Shown here piece after piece: positions 25,671-34,331 of a stretch of 44,539 nt of DNA. This DNA comes from Nitrospira sp. CG24E (lineage in GTDB: Bacteria > Nitrospirota > Nitrospiria > Nitrospirales > Nitrospiraceae), in assembly GCA_002869895.2 (NCBI GenBank), contig NEWP02000027.1, forward strand, positions 31,545 through 76,083. Reading direction: 5' to 3'. The notes under the pieces were generated by a model. It did no database searches and had not been told where the DNA came from. It saw only the letters and a list, made by a program, of their open reading frames with translations. Each line of letters opens with the position of its first letter. The first letter of the stretch is position 1. A program made the translations under genes and the position numbers.

Positions 25671-26312
25671 ATGTTGAAGTCATTTCGGAAACCATTGCGG
25701 AAACAAGGGGGTTTCACCCTCATCGAGTTGATGATCGTCGTGGCGATCATCGGGATCTTGGCGGCCATCGCCATCCCGAATTTCTTGCGGTATCAGGCGA
25801 AGTCGCGGCAGTCCGAGGCCAAGGCGAATCTGATGGCGATCAAGACCTCTGAAGTTGCCTGGCAAGGTGAGCGCGGGTGTTTTCTGACTGTTACCGCTGC
25901 ACCGACTACTACTCCGCCAGCGGTTGCAGTTAAAGCTTCGCCGAACAACTGGAACTTGGCCGGAGCGGCTTGGCTTATACCCACCCCTGCAGCAGCAACT
26001 GGATGGTGCGTCGCTCCGGCTGGTGCAGGATCTACTATTGGGACTTTTGCCAGCCTTGGTTTCCAGGCTACAGGCAACGTCTTGTATCAATATGCGACCG
26101 GAACCTACGCAGCTTCGCATACATCGTGTTTTGGACCAACGGCAGCCCCTGTGGCACTGATCACACAAGAGCCTGGAACCGTGGATGCTGGCATTGGTGC
26201 GGCTGGGTTTAGGGCCACAGCATTTAGTAACTTAGATGGAGATGCTGTCTTGTCTGTCTGGGCATCGGCCGATAGCACTGGTGCAACAGAGTGCACGCCG
26301 GGTCTGTTCTAG
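25671..26312 (+). CDS. pilA: Type IV major pilin PilA
   Basis: 213 aa, with AAGGAGG at 25657-25663 seven nt before ATG 25671. Class III signal: a short basic leader (MLKSFRKPLRKQGG), cleavage after G14, then FTLIELMIVVAIIGILAAIA with Glu at mature position 5 (E19). The globular head is larger than in minimal pilins, rich in Ala/Thr/Pro/Gly, and holds four cysteines (GERGCFL, GWCVAP, HTSCFG, TECTPG), enough for two disulfides. It polymerises into the pilus in the periplasm after cleavage by PilD. A terminator follows, and a PilGHI-like set lies just downstream. Confidence 0.94.
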   Translation: MLKSFRKPLRKQGGFTLIELMIVVAIIGILAAIAIPNFLRYQAKSRQSEAKANLMAIKTSEVAWQGERGCFLTVTAAPTTTPPAVAVKASPNNWNLAGAAWLIPTPAAATGWCVAPAGAGSTIGTFASLGFQATGNVLYQYATGTYAASHTSCFGPTAAPVALITQEPGTVDAGIGAAGFRATAFSNLDGDAVLSVWASADSTGATECTPGLF

Positions 26313-26343
26313 TAGACAGAGAGATATCTGTTGTCAACGAGGA

Positions 26344-26371
26344 GTCCCGCCGACTATCAATAGTCGGCGGG
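26344..26371 (+). terminator. Terminator after pilA
   Basis: A perfect 12-bp stem TCCCGCCGACTA / TAGTCGGCGGGA with loop TCAA, followed by TCTTGTGCGTT. The T-run is poor, but the stem is very stable and placed 32 nt after the pilA stop. Confidence 0.75.
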
Positions 26372-26406
26372 ATCTTGTGCGTTAAAAGCCTCTTTGATAT
26401 CACCGT

Positions 26407-27342
26407 ATGAATGGGGTGCTCCTCTTTCGGGCATCAACCGCAAACGTCATGTTTGTACGAACGAAACTCGTGTCATTGGCGCTCGTTGGCGCACTTCTTA
26501 CTCTCGTGACCCTTGTCACGTGGCTTCAGCACAGTCTGGATCGTCAGCTAGATCAACGAGCCATGAGAATCGAAGAGTTGGCGCAATTGCCTCGCGGTGA
26601 ATATCTCAAACCTGCCTTACTGGGGTATCATCATCTTGGTGCGGATATCCTGTGGATGAGGATGCTTCAGGTCTTTGGCAAGAAGCATAATTCGGCTGAT
26701 GAGTATGCATGGATCTATCATGCACTAGATGTCGTCACCACTCTCGACCCTCAGTATGCATACCCGTATTATGTGGGTGGGGTGGTGCTCACAAATCTGG
26801 CCGATCGAGTGGACCTGAGCAATCGCCTTCTGGAGAAGGGACATAGAGAAAATCCGAACGAATGGAATCTCCCGTTTCTGTTGGGATACAACCATTATTT
26901 CCTTCTTGGCGATGCGGCAAAGGGGGCTGAATACATTGGGCGTGCGACACGAGCCACCGGGGCGCCAACTTTCTTGTCCGGCTTAGCGACCCGTATGTAT
27001 GCCGAAGCGGGAAATCCGGATGTGGCATTAGAATTCCTTGAAGCCCTCTGGAAAGATAACCCCGACCTAGCAGTTCGCGAGAATCTGGCCATTCGCGTGA
27101 AGGAAGTGATGGTCGAGCGAGATATTAGAAACCTTGAGGTAGGGATTGATCGGTATCGTCAAAAACACAATAGGTTGCCGACACGCTTATTGGATTTGGC
27201 GAGTGAAGGCATCTTGCCGCAGATTCCTGAGGAGCCATTTGGAGGGGTGTACGAGATAAATTCCGATACCGGAGAAGTATCGAGTAGCACGCATCCGACC
27301 AGGCTCAAGGTGTTTCGGCTGGATAAGGACATTCAGGGCTAG
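26407..27342 (+). CDS. Membrane-anchored TPR-like protein next to an ABC transporter (PilG-like position)
   Basis: 311 aa from ATG 26407; ATG 26449 (MFVRTKLVSLALVG) is an equally likely start, and neither has a clear ribosome site. One N-terminal transmembrane helix (LALVGALLTLVTLVTW) is followed by a helical TPR-like region (LKPALLGYHHLGADILWM, YPYYVGGVVLTNLADRVDLS, LEFLEALWKDNPDLA) and a C-terminal segment with PFGGVYEINSDTGEV, a pattern also seen at the end of pseudopilin-like proteins. In Myxococcus xanthus the pilA-pilG-pilH-pilI order encodes a membrane protein and an ABC transporter needed for pilus assembly; the same order here suggests the PilG role by context only. Confidence 0.7.
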   Translation: MNGVLLFRASTANVMFVRTKLVSLALVGALLTLVTLVTWLQHSLDRQLDQRAMRIEELAQLPRGEYLKPALLGYHHLGADILWMRMLQVFGKKHNSADEYAWIYHALDVVTTLDPQYAYPYYVGGVVLTNLADRVDLSNRLLEKGHRENPNEWNLPFLLGYNHYFLLGDAAKGAEYIGRATRATGAPTFLSGLATRMYAEAGNPDVALEFLEALWKDNPDLAVRENLAIRVKEVMVERDIRNLEVGIDRYRQKHNRLPTRLLDLASEGILPQIPEEPFGGVYEINSDTGEVSSSTHPTRLKVFRLDKDIQG

Positions 27343-27355
27343 GCAGGAGACGATC

Positions 27356-28321
27356 ATGGACCCTCGCACTGAGTCGATCGTTTGGATTGAAAATCTTAGT
27401 AAGATTTTCCGCGTGGGATTTTGGGGACGGCAAATGACGGCAGTTGACAGTCTGTCTCTCGATGTCCGTCAGGGGGAGGTCTTTGGGTTTCTCGGTCCTA
27501 ATGGTGCGGGAAAGACAACGACTATCAAAATTCTCATGGGGCTAATCTATCCGACTAGCGGGCAGGCTCGGTTATTTGGTCGTGGAGTGGGTGACCCAGT
27601 AGCGAAGGCCAAATTGGGGTTCCTTCCCGAGTCGCCGTATTTTTATGACTACCTCACCAGCCGAGAGTTTTTGGGATTTTACGGGCATCTGTTTGGGCTG
27701 CAGGGAAAGGTGCTCAATACACGTATCGATGCATTACTGGAACTTGTTGGAATGACTCATGCCAGAGACCTACAGCTCCGGAAGTTTTCAAAGGGCATGT
27801 TGCAGCGTGTAGGCATTGCCCAGGCGCTCATTAACGATCCTGAGTTGGTGGTGCTGGATGAGCCGATGTCGGGTCTCGATCCTGTCGGTCGGAAAGAGGT
27901 GCGCGATCTGATCCTGCGCCTCAAAGAATCAGGCAAGACGATCCTATTTAGCTCACATATCCTCCACGACGCAGAACTGTTGTGCGATCGGGTGGCTATG
28001 ATTCTAAAGGGGCGGCTTGTCGCAAGTGGGCATGTATCAGAGTTGATTGATCAAGGCACGACCCATTCGGTTGAGCTGGTGATCGATCATCTGTCGCCTG
28101 ATGGATTGGAGCATTTGCGGCCATTGATGGAGAAGGTGGTTGTGCAGGGGGATCGGCTGTTGGCTGTGCTCAGACATCCGGGTGATGTCGGTGCCGCTCT
28201 CGAAATCATTCGCGCGGCGAAAGCCACGCTCATCTCTCTGACTCCGCACAAGAGTTCCCTGGAGGATCTCTTTATCCGGATGGTCAAGGGGCAGCAAGTT
28301 GATGGGGGGCCTCGGCCATGA
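27356..28321 (+). CDS. ABC transporter ATP-binding protein (PilH-like position)
   Basis: 321 aa. A complete ABC ATPase domain: Walker A GPNGAGKT (47-54), Q-loop region [12 protein letters not shown], signature variant KFSKGMLQR, Walker [14 protein letters not shown], and switch histidine in [12 protein letters not shown]. The C-terminal ~90 residues form the extension common to ABC-2 exporter ATPases. It powers the membrane protein encoded next (ATGA overlap at 28318-28321) and follows the TPR-like gene by 13 bp, so the three form one operon behind pilA. Substrate unknown; a role in pilus biogenesis is inferred from the PilGHI-like order. Confidence 0.92.
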   Translation: MDPRTESIVWIENLSKIFRVGFWGRQMTAVDSLSLDVRQGEVFGFLGPNGAGKTTTIKILMGLIYPTSGQARLFGRGVGDPVAKAKLGFLPESPYFYDYLTSREFLGFYGHLFGLQGKVLNTRIDALLELVGMTHARDLQLRKFSKGMLQRVGIAQALINDPELVVLDEPMSGLDPVGRKEVRDLILRLKESGKTILFSSHILHDAELLCDRVAMILKGRLVASGHVSELIDQGTTHSVELVIDHLSPDGLEHLRPLMEKVVVQGDRLLAVLRHPGDVGAALEIIRAAKATLISLTPHKSSLEDLFIRMVKGQQVDGGPRP

Positions 28322-29079
28322 AGGTGCTGTCGATCGCGCTTAATACGTTTAGAGAAAATCTCAGGGACAAACTGTTGTATAACCTGCTGATCTTCGCATT
28401 ATTGATGATCGGTAGCTCTCTCCTCTTGATGAGGCTGACGCTGGGGGAGTTTCATCGGTTGATTTTGGATATAGGGCTGGGGAGTATCAATTTCTTCGGT
28501 GTACTGATCGCCATCTTTGTCGGCATTGGGCTTGTCAGCAAGGAAATCGAAAAGAAAACGATATATACCATCATCTCTAAGCCGGTCGCCCGATACCAGT
28601 TTCTTCTAGGGAAGTACCTGGGGCTAAGTCTCACGCTTTTGATCAATACTACGATCATGGCTGTGGGGTTGCTGGCTGTGCTCTATTTTCAAGATGTTCC
28701 GATCCAGATTGTGCTCTTCGAGGCGCTCGGCACGATCTTTCTCGAGTTGATGGTCGTGACGGCGGTGGCATTGCTCTTTTCGACGTTTACCAGCGCAACC
28801 TTGAGTGCCATCTTTACCTTGGCTATCTTCGTGATCGGTCATTTAACTGCAGACCTGAAAATGTTCGGTCAGAAGATGGAAGGAGTTGGCCGTGGCATTT
28901 TGGATGGCATCTACTATTTCTTGCCGAACTTGGAGCGATTTAATCTCAAAGGCCATGTGACCCATCGACTTGATGTCGCCGGAAACGACCTAGTTTTGAT
29001 CGTGGCCTATGGAGCAGTCTACATCACTCTTCTTCTCTTGCTGGCTTCTCTTATCTTCCAAAGACGAGATTTCCGCTAA
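28318..29079 (+). CDS. ABC-2 type transporter permease (PilI-like position)
   Basis: 253 aa with about six transmembrane helices: LLYNLLIFALLMIGSSLLLM, INFFGVLIAIFVGIGLV, LGLSLTLLINTTIMAVGLLA, LGTIFLELMVVTAVALLF, LSAIFTLAIFVIGHL and the C-terminal IVAYGAVYITLLLLLASLIF. A cytoplasmic loop with SKEIEKKTIYTIISKPVARY is the coupling-helix region typical of the family. It is the membrane half of the transporter with the preceding ATPase, whose gene it overlaps by 4 bp. Gram-negative homologues export polysaccharide, lipid or antibiotics, or serve pilus assembly; the substrate cannot be read from sequence. Confidence 0.9.
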   Translation: MKVLSIALNTFRENLRDKLLYNLLIFALLMIGSSLLLMRLTLGEFHRLILDIGLGSINFFGVLIAIFVGIGLVSKEIEKKTIYTIISKPVARYQFLLGKYLGLSLTLLINTTIMAVGLLAVLYFQDVPIQIVLFEALGTIFLELMVVTAVALLFSTFTSATLSAIFTLAIFVIGHLTADLKMFGQKMEGVGRGILDGIYYFLPNLERFNLKGHVTHRLDVAGNDLVLIVAYGAVYITLLLLLASLIFQRRDFR

Positions 29080-29196
29080 ACCATCTGCTGTTCCAATTCT
29101 CCACTTGCATTAAATCGATGGGCAAGGTATTGAAGGAGTGCCACGAAGGCTCCATTGGTTCTTCGTCTGTTGAGATTCATTAGGAGAGTATTTTCG

Positions 29197-30315
29197 ATGA
29201 ATGTACCGTTGCTTGATCTGAAAGCTCAGTTCCAGCCCCTCCGTGCTGAAATTCTGGCAGCGATGGAAACCGTCTGCGACGAACAGGGCTTTGTGCTGGG
29301 GCCGCGCGTCGTATCGTTTGAGGAATCCATCGCCCGGTACACCGGGTCTCGCTACGCGATCGGTTGCGCATCGGGCAGCGATGCGCTGTTGCTCTCTCTC
29401 ATGGCTATGGGGGTGAAGGCAGGAGATGAAGTCATCACCATTCCCTTTACGTTCTTTGCCACGGCAGGAGTGGTTTCACGGTTGGGCGCGAAGCCGGTGT
29501 TCGTGGACATTCAGCCGAATACGTTTAATATCGATCCGGCACTCATTGAGCAGGCGATCACGTCTCACACGAAAGCAATTATTCCCGTGCATCTCTTTGG
29601 GCAATGCGCCGATATGGCTGCGATCAATCGGATCGCGAGCGCGAAGCGGATTCCGGTGATTGAGGATGCTTGCCAAGCCATTGGGGCGGCACAGCAGGGG
29701 AAACGAGCCGGGGTATTGGGAGACACCGGCTGCTTTAGTTTTTTCCCTACCAAGAATTTAGGAGGTTTTGGCGACGGGGGGCTGATCACCACCAACGACC
29801 AAACCCTTGCCGACTCGATGGCGATGCTTCGTGTTCATGGAAGCAAGGTCCGCTATCTCCACGAAGCGGTAGGTATCAATAGTCGATTGGATGCGCTGCA
29901 GGCTGCCGTATTACAGGTCAAACTGAAGTATCTTGACCAGTGGACCGAAGGGCGACGTCGGAATGCCGAACGGTACCAGCAGTTGTTTGCCGGGACGAAG
30001 CATGCGGATTGCGTCACGCTTCCACCGACAGTGCCGGGGAATTATCACGTGTATAACCAATTTACCGTGCGGGCGCCGAAGCGAGATGAGTTGCGGGCTT
30101 TCCTCAAAGAGAAAGGCGTCGGCACAGAAGTATACTATCCGCTTCCGATGCATCTTCAAAATTGCTATCGGGATTTAGGACATCAGAAGGGGTCCTTCCC
30201 GCGGTCAGAACAGGCGGCCGAAGAGGTGATGTCCATTCCGATCTATGCCGAATTGACAGAAGCACAGCAGACCTACGTGGTTGAGATGATCGCGGAGTTC
30301 TATCGGCGTTCCTAG
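29197..30315 (+). CDS. DegT/DnrJ/EryC1 sugar aminotransferase
   Basis: 372 aa from ATG 29197 (AGGAGAG about 10 nt upstream); the frame is open to 29155 without a site. PLP-dependent fold-type I enzyme: MNVPLLDLKAQF, GFVLGPRVVSFEE, GCASGSDALLLSL, IEDACQAIGA, PLP lysine in FFPTKNLGGFGDGG, and the family's VGINSRLDALQAA. These enzymes transfer an amino group to nucleotide-linked keto-sugars used in surface polysaccharides or pilus/flagellar glycans. No partner dehydratase is adjacent. Its stop codon TAG (30313-30315) lies in the boundary motif of the following repeat element, suggesting the repeat trimmed or set the C-terminus. Confidence 0.92.
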   Translation: MNVPLLDLKAQFQPLRAEILAAMETVCDEQGFVLGPRVVSFEESIARYTGSRYAIGCASGSDALLLSLMAMGVKAGDEVITIPFTFFATAGVVSRLGAKPVFVDIQPNTFNIDPALIEQAITSHTKAIIPVHLFGQCADMAAINRIASAKRIPVIEDACQAIGAAQQGKRAGVLGDTGCFSFFPTKNLGGFGDGGLITTNDQTLADSMAMLRVHGSKVRYLHEAVGINSRLDALQAAVLQVKLKYLDQWTEGRRRNAERYQQLFAGTKHADCVTLPPTVPGNYHVYNQFTVRAPKRDELRAFLKEKGVGTEVYYPLPMHLQNCYRDLGHQKGSFPRSEQAAEEVMSIPIYAELTEAQQTYVVEMIAEFYRRS

Positions 30316-30460
30316 CAGGATGCTGAAAAAGTCCGCAAGCCTGACTTGTTCATTTGGTTTGTTTGGTTGAATGAAACTAACCAGATGAACCAAATTAACC
30401 AGATAAACGAAATAAACCAGATCAACCTGTCTCGCCAGTCTCGCTCAGCTGTTCTGCTAG
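30312..30460. repeat. 9-nt-periodic array flanked by both boundary motifs
   Basis: The left boundary CTAGCAGGATGCTGAAAAAG (30312-30331) is matched by an inverted right boundary CAGCTGTTCTGCTAG (30446-30460). Between them 9-mers run from 30348: GTTCATTTG, GTTTGTTTG, GTTGAATGA, AACTAACCA, GATGAACCA, AATTAACCA, GATAAACGA, AATAAACCA, GATCAACCT, GTCTCGCCA, GTCTCGCTC. The left units are TTGG-type, the right units AACC-type, so the array folds back on itself, and the last two units switch to a CTCGCC flavour also found at 33400-33426. This is the only element here with both ends intact. The ribosome site of the next gene starts 2 nt later. Confidence 0.88.
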
Positions 30461-30475
30461 AAGAAGGAGGCTATC

Positions 30476-31474
30476 ATGAGGTTGATGATATGGGGGACCT
30501 TGTTTGGGCTCTCCTTGATATTGAGCACGGTGGCCACCGGTAAGGAGCTCTCCCCTCGTGAGATCTACGAACAAGCCTCTCCAGCCGTGGTGATGGTGAT
30601 GGGTTATGCGGATGGCGGTAGGAAGGGGAGCGGCGGAACCGGTTCAGTCATTCAGTCGGATGGGCTGATTCTCACCAATGCTCACGTCGTGATCGAAGAA
30701 CGGACCGGGAAACCCTTCCCCCGCTTGTCGGTGTTTCTTAAGCCGGCCCGAGTCACAGGAGAGTCGACGAGCGATCTCTCCCGGATGGTTCGCGCCAAGG
30801 TGGCGGCCTATTCACAACCACTTGACCTAGCCCTGTTGAAACTCGAAGGCCTGGCCGGACAGCTGCCTGTCGTCGAGGTCAGTGAGTCTGGTCGGGCGAG
30901 GATCGGAGATCGAGTGGTGGCGATTGGCCATCCGGAGCAGGGTGGATTGTGGACCCTCACTACCGGGGTGATCAGCGCGGAAGTCGATAACTTTAACGGT
31001 GTGAAAGGCAAGCATGTGTTTCAGACCGAGACGGGATTGAACCGTGGAAACTCAGGTGGCCCCCTCTTAGATGGAGAGGGGCGGATGATTGGAGTCAATA
31101 CTGCGATTGCTCGTGTGGCTTCGGACGGTCTTCCCATCACAAGCATCAGTTTCTCGCTCAAGTCGAATGTCGCTGCTCAATGGTTGCGCGAGCAAGGAGC
31201 GGGGGCAGAGAGGCAGGTAGGGGGGAAGGGGGTAAACCGAATAGATCAGACAGAGCTGATCGACCAGCCTACTCCGTCGGTTCAGCCTCAAGCCAAACCA
31301 GCCCAGCCTCACTCATCTGATCTTTCGCTCAGGCCGACCATGAAACCAGATGTGGCTCAGCCGGCTCCACTGCGACCATATAACCTCGATCAATTGATCA
31401 ACGATCGTGCGAGGGCGGAAGCAGATCTCGACAGTATGATGTCAGAGATGCGTGGTCAGATGAAGGGGCGATAG
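30476..31474 (+). CDS. Trypsin-like serine protease, DegP-like without PDZ
   Basis: 332 aa, with AAGGAGG five nt before ATG 30476. A signal peptide (IWGTLFGLSLILSTVATG) is followed by a chymotrypsin-fold domain. The triad is visible: His in ILTNAHVV (H70), Asp in PLDLALLKL (D117) and Ser in NRGNSGGPL (S193). HtrA/DegP proteins carry PDZ domains after the protease; here the region from about 245 is a Pro/Gln-rich linker and a short helical tail (LINDRARAEADLDSMMSEM), with no PDZ. It probably degrades or processes misfolded periplasmic proteins. It stands alone, with repeat elements on both sides. Confidence 0.9.
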   Translation: MRLMIWGTLFGLSLILSTVATGKELSPREIYEQASPAVVMVMGYADGGRKGSGGTGSVIQSDGLILTNAHVVIEERTGKPFPRLSVFLKPARVTGESTSDLSRMVRAKVAAYSQPLDLALLKLEGLAGQLPVVEVSESGRARIGDRVVAIGHPEQGGLWTLTTGVISAEVDNFNGVKGKHVFQTETGLNRGNSGGPLLDGEGRMIGVNTAIARVASDGLPITSISFSLKSNVAAQWLREQGAGAERQVGGKGVNRIDQTELIDQPTPSVQPQAKPAQPHSSDLSLRPTMKPDVAQPAPLRPYNLDQLINDRARAEADLDSMMSEMRGQMKGR

Positions 31475-31481
31475 AATCGAG

Positions 31482-31529
31482 GTGCCTACTCAGGTGTTTA
31501 GGCTTCAGCCTAAACACCTGAGTAGGCAC
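31482..31529. terminator. Perfect 22-bp inverted repeat between convergent genes
   Basis: Arms 31482-31503 and 31508-31529 are perfectly complementary (begins GTGCCTACTCAGG, ends CCTGAGTAGGCAC) with a four-base loop TTCA, followed by GTTTCTTCT on the plus strand. It lies between the ends of the protease gene and ilvD and could terminate both. A 22-bp stem is unusually long for a terminator. Confidence 0.8.
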
Positions 31530-31547
31530 GTTTCTTCTAGCATCCGA

Positions 31548-33221
31548 CTATGTCGTAATGGCCCCTTCCGAGGCCGACGAAACGTGTCGCGCATACTTGC
31601 CCATTACGCCCGAGGTGTAGCGTGGCAGCGGCTGTTTCACTTTCTTGAGTCGGGGCTTGATCTCTTTCTGCGAGAGCTCTACGCTCAGTGTTCGTTTGGC
31701 GATATCGAAGACAATCATATCGCCGTTTTTCACAGCGCCGATCGGACCGCCTTTGATCGCTTCCGGCGCAACATGGCCTGCCATCAAGCCATGGGTGGCG
31801 CCGGAGAAACGGCCGTCGGTCAGCAGCGCGACGGAGTTGCCTAGGCCGGCGCCGACGATGGCCGCGGTTACACCGAGCATTTCTCTCATGCCTGGACCGC
31901 CGGACGGGCCTTCATAACGGATGACCACAACATCGCCCGCTTTGATTTGCCGGGATTGCACCGCGACAAACGCATCCTCTTCCCTGTTGTATACCTTTGC
32001 TGGACCGCGGAAGGTCATGATCGAGTGTCCCGCCACTTTCACGACGCAGCCATCCGGAGCGAGGTTCCCCTTTAAGATCACCAACCCGCCGGTCTTCTTA
32101 ATCGGGTTCGACAGGGGTCTCAGGACTTGTTGGCCGGCTGTTTCCTTGGCGCCCTGGGCCTCTTCTCCAATCGTCTTGCCTGTCACAGTCGGTTGGTTTG
32201 CGTGCAAGATACCGGCGTCGATCAGACGTTTGGCAACCAAGGTGGTCCCTCCAGCGGCATAGAGATCGGACGCCATAAATCGTCCACCTGGCTTCAGATC
32301 GGCGAGCAGAGGCACCTTTCGATTGATCTTGTCGAAGTCGTCGATGCTCAGTGTAATGCCTGCCTCGCGAGCGATGGCGAGCAGATGCAGCACGGCATTG
32401 GTCGAGCCGCCGGTCGTCGCGACTGCGGCAATCGCGTTCTCCAAAGATTTCCGTGTAATGATCTGGCGAGGTCTCAGGTCTCGTTTCAACAGATCCATGA
32501 CCATTTTCCCGCAATCGAAGGCGACATCGTCCTTTTTCTTATCCATGGCAGGCACACCGTTTCGTCCCATCGGGGAAATGCCGAGGAATTCGAAGGCGAT
32601 CGCCATGGTGTTGGCCGTGAATTGGCCTCCGCAGGCGCCAGGCCCTGGACAGGCATGGTCTTCCAGATCCTTGAGTTCGGAGCTGGTCATCTTGCCGGAC
32701 GCAAGTTTCCCGACCGCTTCGAACACGTCTTGAATGGTCACATCATGGCCTTGGAATTGGCCCGGCATGATCGAACCGCCGTAGAGCATCACCGACGGGA
32801 GATTCAAGCGAGCGAGGGCCATCACGGTGCCTGGAATAGTTTTGTCGCAGCCCGACAAGGCTACTACGCCGTCGAACAAATGTCCGCGGGCCACGAGCTC
32901 GATCGAATCGGCTATCACCTCCCGGCTGATCAACGAAGCCTTCATCCCCTCGGTTCCCATCGAAATGCCATCGGACACCGCAATAGTGTTGTACTCGATG
33001 GGAGTACCGCCCGCGGCTCTGATACCGGCCTTTACCCGTTCAGACAGGCGGCGCAGATGGAAGTTGCAGGGCATGACCTCAATCCAGGTGTTGGCGACAC
33101 CGATGATCGGGCGAGACAAGTCCTCATCCGTGAACCCAACTGCTTTCAACATTGCGCGGGCCGGGGCTCGATCGGGACCAGCCAACAGATCCCGGCTAGT
33201 GAGTTTCAACTCTTTCGGCAT
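31548..33221 (-). CDS. ilvD: Dihydroxy-acid dehydratase
   Basis: 557 aa, GAGGA just upstream of ATG 33221. Iron-sulfur dehydratase: cysteines in EVMPCNFH (C52), LSGCDKT (C125) and [15 protein letters not shown] (C197) match the three cluster ligands of the IlvD/Edd family, and the C-terminal half has the phosphate-like loop and GRFSGATHG motif. It converts 2,3-dihydroxy-isovalerate and dihydroxy-methylvalerate to the 2-oxo acids for valine, isoleucine and leucine. The ~557-aa length with three cluster cysteines fits the [2Fe-2S] type. No other ilv gene is in the window. The Edd (gluconate) branch is longer, so IlvD is firm. Confidence 0.96.
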   Translation of the reverse strand: MPKELKLTSRDLLAGPDRAPARAMLKAVGFTDEDLSRPIIGVANTWIEVMPCNFHLRRLSERVKAGIRAAGGTPIEYNTIAVSDGISMGTEGMKASLISREVIADSIELVARGHLFDGVVALSGCDKTIPGTVMALARLNLPSVMLYGGSIMPGQFQGHDVTIQDVFEAVGKLASGKMTSSELKDLEDHACPGPGACGGQFTANTMAIAFEFLGISPMGRNGVPAMDKKKDDVAFDCGKMVMDLLKRDLRPRQIITRKSLENAIAAVATTGGSTNAVLHLLAIAREAGITLSIDDFDKINRKVPLLADLKPGGRFMASDLYAAGGTTLVAKRLIDAGILHANQPTVTGKTIGEEAQGAKETAGQQVLRPLSNPIKKTGGLVILKGNLAPDGCVVKVAGHSIMTFRGPAKVYNREEDAFVAVQSRQIKAGDVVVIRYEGPSGGPGMREMLGVTAAIVGAGLGNSVALLTDGRFSGATHGLMAGHVAPEAIKGGPIGAVKNGDMIVFDIAKRTLSVELSQKEIKPRLKKVKQPLPRYTSGVMGKYARHVSSASEGAITT

Positions 33222-33232
33222 GACATCCTCTT

Positions 33233-33426
33233 ACAGGCTGCTGAAAATGCCCTCATTCATCACCCTCGATTCCATCACAGGCGCGAGACTCGCGTAACGT
33301 GAGCGATGCGAGACGAGCGGGAAAGGCGGGACTGGCGAGAGGAGGAAGAGTTCGAGGTTTCCGGACCTTCGAATTTCGGATCGCGCTAGTCGCGCTTTTC
33401 CCGCCCGTCTCGCCTGTCTCGCTTCT
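33233..33426. repeat. GC-rich 9-nt-periodic inverted array upstream of ilvD
   Basis: It opens with a boundary-like ACAGGCTGCTGAAAATG (33232-33248). The left units are GCGAGACTC, GCGTAACGT, then after a 7-mer GCGAGACGA, GCGGGAAAG, GCGGGACTG, GCGAGAGGA (to 33343). The right units are CGCGCTAGT, CGCGCTTTT, CCCGCCCGT, CTCGCCTGT, CTCGCTTCT (33382-33426), the inverted counterparts. Arms of about 30 bp pair imperfectly around a 38-nt loop. Confidence 0.82.
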
Positions 33427-33444
33427 TGGATAGAACTACTGCAT

Positions 33445-34056
33445 CTACATGCCTGATGGAGTTGTCGGATGTGCAGAACTCCCGCCCATATGCGGATCGC
33501 CTTTCATCGCGCCGCCATGGGGGTTGCCATGTCCTTTGCCGGAATCCTTGTGCTGTTGCATCGCTTTCTCATGCTCGGTCTTTTCCTTGGCCCGCTGCTC
33601 CGGAGTCAGCACCGCGAGTACATCCCGCTTGGCCTTGATGGAGACCATGCGTAAACCGACTTGCAGGTCATGGCTCTGCTTCACCTTGGCTTCAACCGCT
33701 CCCAGGTCGGATTTCTCATTCTCGGTCAAGGCCTTCACTTCCCGCTCCGCGACCTGAATGTCGGCTTCGGTCCTGATACGGGTCTTGTCCAGATTGAGTT
33801 GCATCTCTTTCAGCTTTGCCACTTGCTCTGCCGTGAGCCCGATTTCCTGTTCGCGCTCAAGCAGATGCCGGATCAGGTGACCGGTGCCGCTGTGCTTCAT
33901 GCCTGCACCGTATCCACCCATCGAGCTATGCCCGCCGCCTCCGTGTCCTTCCTTACCATAGCCTGGCTCATTGGCCCAGACGGTGGGCAGCCCAACCGCC
34001 AGTGCGAATATCGATGCGACGCCCAGCGTCACGATGGTTCCTGTTCTCTGCTTCAT
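33445..34056 (-). CDS. Spy/CpxP-like periplasmic protein
   Basis: 203 aa, AAGGAGG just before ATG 34056. A signal peptide (IVTLGVASIFALAVGLPTVWA) is followed by a Gly/His-rich segment (GKEGHGGGGHSSMGGYG), then a helical region with LTAEQVAKLKEMQLNLDK and VLTPEQRAKEKTEHEKAM, the LTxxQ-type pattern of the Spy/CpxP and heavy-metal-resistance (CnrR/ZraP) family. The C-terminus is again His/Gly/Met-rich (HGNPHGGAMKGDPHMGGSS), likely metal-binding. It probably works as a periplasmic chaperone or metal-responsive sensor. No two-component system lies beside it. Confidence 0.8.
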   Translation of the reverse strand: MKQRTGTIVTLGVASIFALAVGLPTVWANEPGYGKEGHGGGGHSSMGGYGAGMKHSGTGHLIRHLLEREQEIGLTAEQVAKLKEMQLNLDKTRIRTEADIQVAEREVKALTENEKSDLGAVEAKVKQSHDLQVGLRMVSIKAKRDVLAVLTPEQRAKEKTEHEKAMQQHKDSGKGHGNPHGGAMKGDPHMGGSSAHPTTPSGM

Positions 34057-34201
34057 GTCTGCCTCCTTAGGTTGAACCGAATGAAGATGTTTCTTTCTAC
34101 GATGCGGACTGATCTATTTTGGTATCACACGCTTCAAGAACCAGTGGTTGTAGATTGCCAGATCGACCGAAACAACGCAAGCCAACAACGCAACGAGTGA
34201 G

Positions 34202-34331
34202 GTCTGTCTGGTTCATCTGGTTTGTTTATCTGGTTGAGTTGGTTAGTTTCGTTCAACCAAACAAACGAAATAGACCAAATAAACCAAATAACGGTTTTCT
34301 TGCGCTGGTGGACTTTTTCAGCATTCTGCTA
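34202..34331. repeat. 9-nt-periodic inverted array with boundary motif, overlapping the dnaJ-paralogue stop
   Basis: Units from 34202: GTCTGTCTG, GTTCATCTG, GTTTGTTTA, TCTGGTTGA, GTTGGTTAG, TTTCGTTCA, then the inverted half ACCAAACAA, ACGAAATAG, ACCAAATAA, ACCAAATAA (to 34291), strictly 9 nt apart. The flank 34288-34323 (ATAACGGTTTTCTTG) matches that of the array at 14495. The inverted boundary motif ends CAGCATTCTGCTAG (34318-34331), and its CTA is the TAG stop codon of the minus-strand gene. Confidence 0.87.

Noticed and set aside
30348-30455. CRISPR array
   Set aside because: Units are 9 nt without spacers and there are no cas genes.
32127-33302. Long plus-strand frame opposite ilvD
   Set aside because: It is the shadow of ilvD, with no ribosome site or family features.
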